From assembly GCA_024278715.1 (NCBI GenBank), contig JAJRSN010000148.1, forward strand, positions 1 through 9,011: 9,011 nucleotides of DNA, given 5' to 3'. The position numbers and the translations under genes are program-made. Every line of letters begins with the position of its first letter. The stretch's first letter is position 1. The DNA comes from Calditrichota bacterium. GTDB lineage: Bacteria > Calditrichota > Calditrichia > Calditrichales > Calditrichaceae. Below the pieces are notes generated by a model, which saw only the letters and a list, made by a program, of their open reading frames with translations, made no database searches and had not been told where the DNA came from. Positions 6,201 through 9,011 of the stretch are shown here, piece after piece.

Positions 6201-6809
6201 TTGAAATATAGATGGATTATTTTAATAATAATTTTTATCCCTTTGCAGATATTTGCCCAATACGAAAAGTATCTGCTAAAAGATCCTGAACCTCAGGTTT
6301 CCAAACAGGGCGGCGTAGCTTTCAGCGTTGTGGAACTCGGCACCGGTTTTGGCGGATTCTATTCAGTTCCGTTAAAAGGATTTTTTCATGTCGGCGTCGA
6401 AAGCGATATCTTTCTTCTGAGAGACGAAAATCAAATTGACGTGATTGACCCCTGGACCGGGCTGCCTATGACCATCAACAAAGAAAACAATGCCTATATG
6501 ATGGATTTAATGGTTACGCTTAAAAAACGGCTGTTGCCTTATGATGTTGACGATTCATTGCGTCCGTTTGTTATTGTCGCCGTCGGTCCGGTTTATGGCA
6601 TTAATTTCCCGGAAGACAAGAGAAAAAAGGATGAATATCGGTTCGGCTTAAGCGGATATGGCGCGGGCGGCGTGGATATCGCTTTGGAAAGCCAGTATTT
6701 TTTAGGCTTGCGTTTACAGTACAGATTCATCAAATTCAATGATAAATTTGCCGGTAAATCGAATCATTCGACATTTGATATTCGTTTGGAAATAGGGAAA
6801 TTGTTATAG
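6201..6809 (+). CDS. Putative outer-membrane beta-barrel protein with signal peptide
   Basis: A 202-residue protein not assigned to a named family. It starts at TTG, supported by the strong ribosome-binding site and because only this start gives the signal peptide: KYR, then a hydrophobic run WIILIIIFIPLQIF, with likely cleavage near FA-Q. The mature part has alternating, glycine- and aromatic-rich stretches such as GGVAFSVVELGTGFGGFYSV, FHVGVESDIFLL, PFVIVAVGPVYGINF, YGAGGVDIALES and YFLGLRLQYRFIKF. These read as amphipathic beta strands, perhaps eight, as in small OmpA/OmpW-like barrels. The end FDIRLEIGKLL would be the last strand, though it lacks the usual terminal aromatic residue. It is the first gene of the unit whose next members are replication or repair genes, which is an odd partnership. 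The localisation is inference. Confidence 0.65.
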   Translation: MKYRWIILIIIFIPLQIFAQYEKYLLKDPEPQVSKQGGVAFSVVELGTGFGGFYSVPLKGFFHVGVESDIFLLRDENQIDVIDPWTGLPMTINKENNAYMMDLMVTLKKRLLPYDVDDSLRPFVIVAVGPVYGINFPEDKRKKDEYRFGLSGYGAGGVDIALESQYFLGLRLQYRFIKFNDKFAGKSNHSTFDIRLEIGKLL

Positions 6810-6812
6810 GAT

Positions 6813-7265
6813 ATGCAGCAGGTTTTATTTGTTGAATTGTCTATCGATAAAAAGAATCATTACATCTGCGATATTATTGAAAAGCTGTATTTGCAGGGCA
6901 AACGGATTCATGTTTTCGTTAAAGAACGAAGCAAAGCGCTTCAGCTTAACAGAGACTTATGGGTTTGGAAGCCCGACAGTTTTATTCCGCACATTACTTT
7001 TTTTGAGAATAACGAGAACGGACAACATTTCGAAGAGCCGGTGGTTATAACCACAAGAAGCGTTCCCGAGGCGTCGGATGTTTTGATTTTGCACGATCCC
7101 GTAAATTTGGAAGAAGCCCGTCGTTATCCGCTGGTAATAGATTTTGCAGAGGTGTATAACGATCAAAAGCTCAATGCCAGTCGTCAACGATTTAAGGCAT
7201 TCAGGGACAGCGGCTGGTTTGAAGTTGCTTTTAGCAAATTGGGCGCCTTTTTGAAAAACCAATAA
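6813..7265 (+). CDS. holC: DNA polymerase III chi subunit-like protein (HolC family)
   Basis: A 150-residue cytoplasmic protein matching the pattern of HolC, the clamp-loader accessory subunit that links polymerase III to SSB. Recognisable blocks are GKRIHVFVKERSKALQLNRDLW (29-50), PDSFIPH (54-60), ASDVLIL (87-93), LVIDFAEVYND (107-117) and SRQRFKAFR (123-131). From memory of E. coli chi, its W57 and F64 (psi/YoaA-binding surface) correspond to W50 and F57 here with the same 7-residue spacing. The SSB-contact residues R128 and Y131 correspond to R124 and F127. The gene starts 3 bp after the stop of the upstream membrane-protein gene, which suggests translational coupling; AGGGA lies 14 bases upstream and AGGA overlaps the stop. 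An SF1 helicase gene begins 21 bp downstream. HolC is best known from Proteobacteria, so the divergent sequence here is plausible for another phylum. Confidence 0.82.
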   Translation: MQQVLFVELSIDKKNHYICDIIEKLYLQGKRIHVFVKERSKALQLNRDLWVWKPDSFIPHITFFENNENGQHFEEPVVITTRSVPEASDVLILHDPVNLEEARRYPLVIDFAEVYNDQKLNASRQRFKAFRDSGWFEVAFSKLGAFLKNQ

Positions 7266-7286
7266 CCGGGTTTGAAATTATCTTGA

Positions 7287-9011
7287 ATGGATTACAATAA
7301 ACTTCTTCAACAGCTCAATCAGGATCAGTCTCAGGCTGTCAAGTCTCCGCGTCAGCCGATTTTACTTATTGCCGGACCCGGTACCGGTAAAACGCGCACC
7401 ATTATCGCCAGAATAATCTATTCCATCGAAAAATACCAAATCCCTCCCGAACAAATTTTGGCTTTAACGTTTAGCAACAAGGCAGCCGATGAAATTAAAC
7501 AGCGTTTGTCTCAGGCTTTAAACGAACGAGCGGAAAAAGTTTTTTGCGGCACCTTCCATTCTTTTTGCCTGAATGTTCTCCGCAAGAACCATTCGGCGGC
7601 GAATTTGCATCCTTTTTTTTCGGTTTGCGACGGCGAGTATCAGCAAAATCTGGTTCTGGAAATTTTAAAACGCCGCGCAATTTCGGACCCTCATAAAAAG
7701 GTAAGAGGCATTTTATTAGCCATTTCCAACCATCGTTTAAAAAATAAACCTCTTCCCGGATTCTCTTCTTCCGTTTTCCATGAATATCAAAAACATCTCG
7801 AACAACACAAATTGATCGACTATGATCAAATTCTTGTGCTGACCAGAGATTTGTTCGAATCACGTCCGGACGTGCTTGAACAATACCGTTTTTTGTATCA
7901 GGCGATTATGGTCGATGAATTTCAGGATACCGACCGCGTTCAGTATCAAATCGTAAAAAAATTAGCCGAAAAGCACCGCAATATTTTTGTCGTTGCCGAT
8001 GACGATCAGTCCATTTATTCATGGCGGGGCGCTAATCCCGAGAATATTCGTGAATACGTCAAAGACTTTCGTATCGAAAAGATATTCCTTTTGGAAAAGA
8101 ATTATCGCTCCGGGCAATCGATCATCGAAACGGCTCAGATTATTTTGCAGGACACCGATCGGATTGAGCCCGAAAAACGTATTCAAAGCGTAGCCGGGAA
8201 AAAAGCGAATTTAGCGGCGTTTTTCTTTGACACCGAATGGCAGGAAATCCGGTTCATTATTAACAAAATAAAAACCTGGCAGGAAAACGAACAAGCGGAT
8301 TACAGCGATATTGCCGTGCTTTACCCGTTTCATCGCATCGGCGAGCGCATTTCAAATTACCTTCTTAAAGAGCGAATTCCCTTTCAGATGGCAATGGGGA
8401 AGAATATTACCGACCATCCTTTAATGAAGCGGCTTTTGCTTTACCTAAAATTGATTCGCGATCCTTCCGATCCCCTTATTCTGGAAAATTTAATTCGCGT
8501 GGAACTGGGCGAGCATCTTTACAAAAAGCTGCTGCAGTGGGCGGCAGTCAAACGCGTTTCTTTGCGCAGGGCTTTGAACGAATTAGCCTCGGATTCAATG
8601 AGCGGCAGTAAAATCCGGAATCAACTGGAAACGTTTATTGGGAATATCGCCAATCTGGTGAATTTAAAGACCTTTTATACCTTCGATCGTTTGATTCAGG
8701 AAATAATCAACAATATTCAGGATTTGCAATCGTCTTTTCTGAAAAACAATTATCATCAACTGGAAACGATTCGCTTTAAAAAGGAGCCCTATCTTTTTTC
8801 CGGAAAGCGGAAAATCTGGGTTTATCATCCGAATGCCGAAATACGTTTTATTGCCGCGCAAATGCTCGACCAGGCGTTCGGACAAAAGGTTAAACAATTC
8901 GATGAAAAAAAGTTAGTGCACGTAGATAAACACGATCTTGTGCTGCTGCTCCGTCCCTGCGCCAAAGAACCTGTTTCCGAATATGATGTGCAAATTTACC
9001 GGATCATCGAA
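7287..9011 (+). CDS. UvrD/PcrA/Rep-like SF1A DNA helicase, C-terminus cut by window edge
   Basis: An ATP-dependent 3'-5' DNA translocase of repair or replication-restart type. I read 575 codons with no stop up to the window end. Motifs in order: Q-motif LNQDQSQAV (10-18), Walker A AGPGTGKT (29-36), motif Ia LTFSNKAADEI (60-70), motif Ib CGTFHSFC (87-94), Walker B VDEFQDTD (209-216), motif III DDDQSIYSWRGA (238-249) and motif IV NYRS (272-275). The start of domain 2 is IAVLY (342-346). Motifs V and VI (the TxHxxKGLEF and VAxTRA types) are not reached. The stretch from about 498 onward (IWVYHP, then DLVLLLRP) does not resemble the usual 2B region and may be an insertion. The ATG at 7287 gives the family's N-terminus; its Shine-Dalgarno site is poor. 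It is probably co-transcribed with the chi-like gene. Confidence 0.93.
   Translation, partial: MDYNKLLQQLNQDQSQAVKSPRQPILLIAGPGTGKTRTIIARIIYSIEKYQIPPEQILALTFSNKAADEIKQRLSQALNERAEKVFCGTFHSFCLNVLRKNHSAANLHPFFSVCDGEYQQNLVLEILKRRAISDPHKKVRGILLAISNHRLKNKPLPGFSSSVFHEYQKHLEQHKLIDYDQILVLTRDLFESRPDVLEQYRFLYQAIMVDEFQDTDRVQYQIVKKLAEKHRNIFVVADDDQSIYSWRGANPENIREYVKDFRIEKIFLLEKNYRSGQSIIETAQIILQDTDRIEPEKRIQSVAGKKANLAAFFFDTEWQEIRFIINKIKTWQENEQADYSDIAVLYPFHRIGERISNYLLKERIPFQMAMGKNITDHPLMKRLLLYLKLIRDPSDPLILENLIRVELGEHLYKKLLQWAAVKRVSLRRALNELASDSMSGSKIRNQLETFIGNIANLVNLKTFYTFDRLIQEIINNIQDLQSSFLKNNYHQLETIRFKKEPYLFSGKRKIWVYHPNAEIRFIAAQMLDQAFGQKVKQFDEKKLVHVDKHDLVLLLRPCAKEPVSEYDVQIYRIIE

Noticed and set aside
7495..7863. 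A 122-residue minus-strand open frame inside the helicase gene
   Set aside because: It lies entirely within a frame carrying the SF1 motifs Ia to just before II; its own translation has no recognisable features.
1..9011. CRISPR arrays, prophage, integrase, toxin-antitoxin or defence genes
   Set aside because: No regularly spaced repeats, transposase or integrase motifs were seen, and all sizeable real frames are assigned to housekeeping or envelope proteins.

Overview
The window is an ordinary bacterial chromosome segment of moderate GC with high coding density. It contains eight protein-coding genes, two of them cut by the window edges. I infer a Gram-negative, didermic bacterium. The evidence is a lipobox lipoprotein shaped like a periplasmic adaptor, a putative outer-membrane beta-barrel protein, a secreted fibronectin-III-like protein, and a mitochondrial-type aconitase. 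The overall style suggests the FCB group or neighbours (Calditrichota-like lineages come to mind), but this is a low-confidence guess with no ribosomal RNA or marker gene to test it.

Left part, minus strand (1-4477): read in the direction of transcription, dihydrolipoyl dehydrogenase (4477-3086), a 2-Cys peroxiredoxin (2982-2374) closed by a strong intrinsic terminator, then aconitase (1972 to beyond position 1). All three have good Shine-Dalgarno sites. A 118-bp MITE-like palindromic element, bracketed by an 11-bp direct repeat, sits directly upstream of the aconitase ribosome-binding site. The genes are central-carbon and redox housekeeping functions.

Middle part, plus strand (4663-5979): a two-gene unit encoding a lipoprotein with a split biotinyl/lipoyl-like fold, resembling an efflux adaptor without its coiled-coil hairpin, and a small secreted FnIII-like protein. 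It ends in a clear intrinsic terminator. A 220-bp AT-rich leader follows with repeated TTAACATT motifs, a perfect palindrome overlapping a TATAAT box, and a second inverted repeat abutting the next ribosome-binding site.

Right part, plus strand (6201-9011): a likely operon with a TTG-started outer-membrane-type protein, a DNA polymerase III chi (HolC)-like protein 3 bp downstream, and an SF1A UvrD/PcrA-like helicase 21 bp further on, cut by the window end. The chi-helicase pairing is the most interesting item, because E. coli chi is known to partner a helicase (YoaA) of a different superfamily. I see no CRISPR array, phage genes, transposase, tRNA or rRNA, and nothing that amounts to a clearly new multi-gene system.
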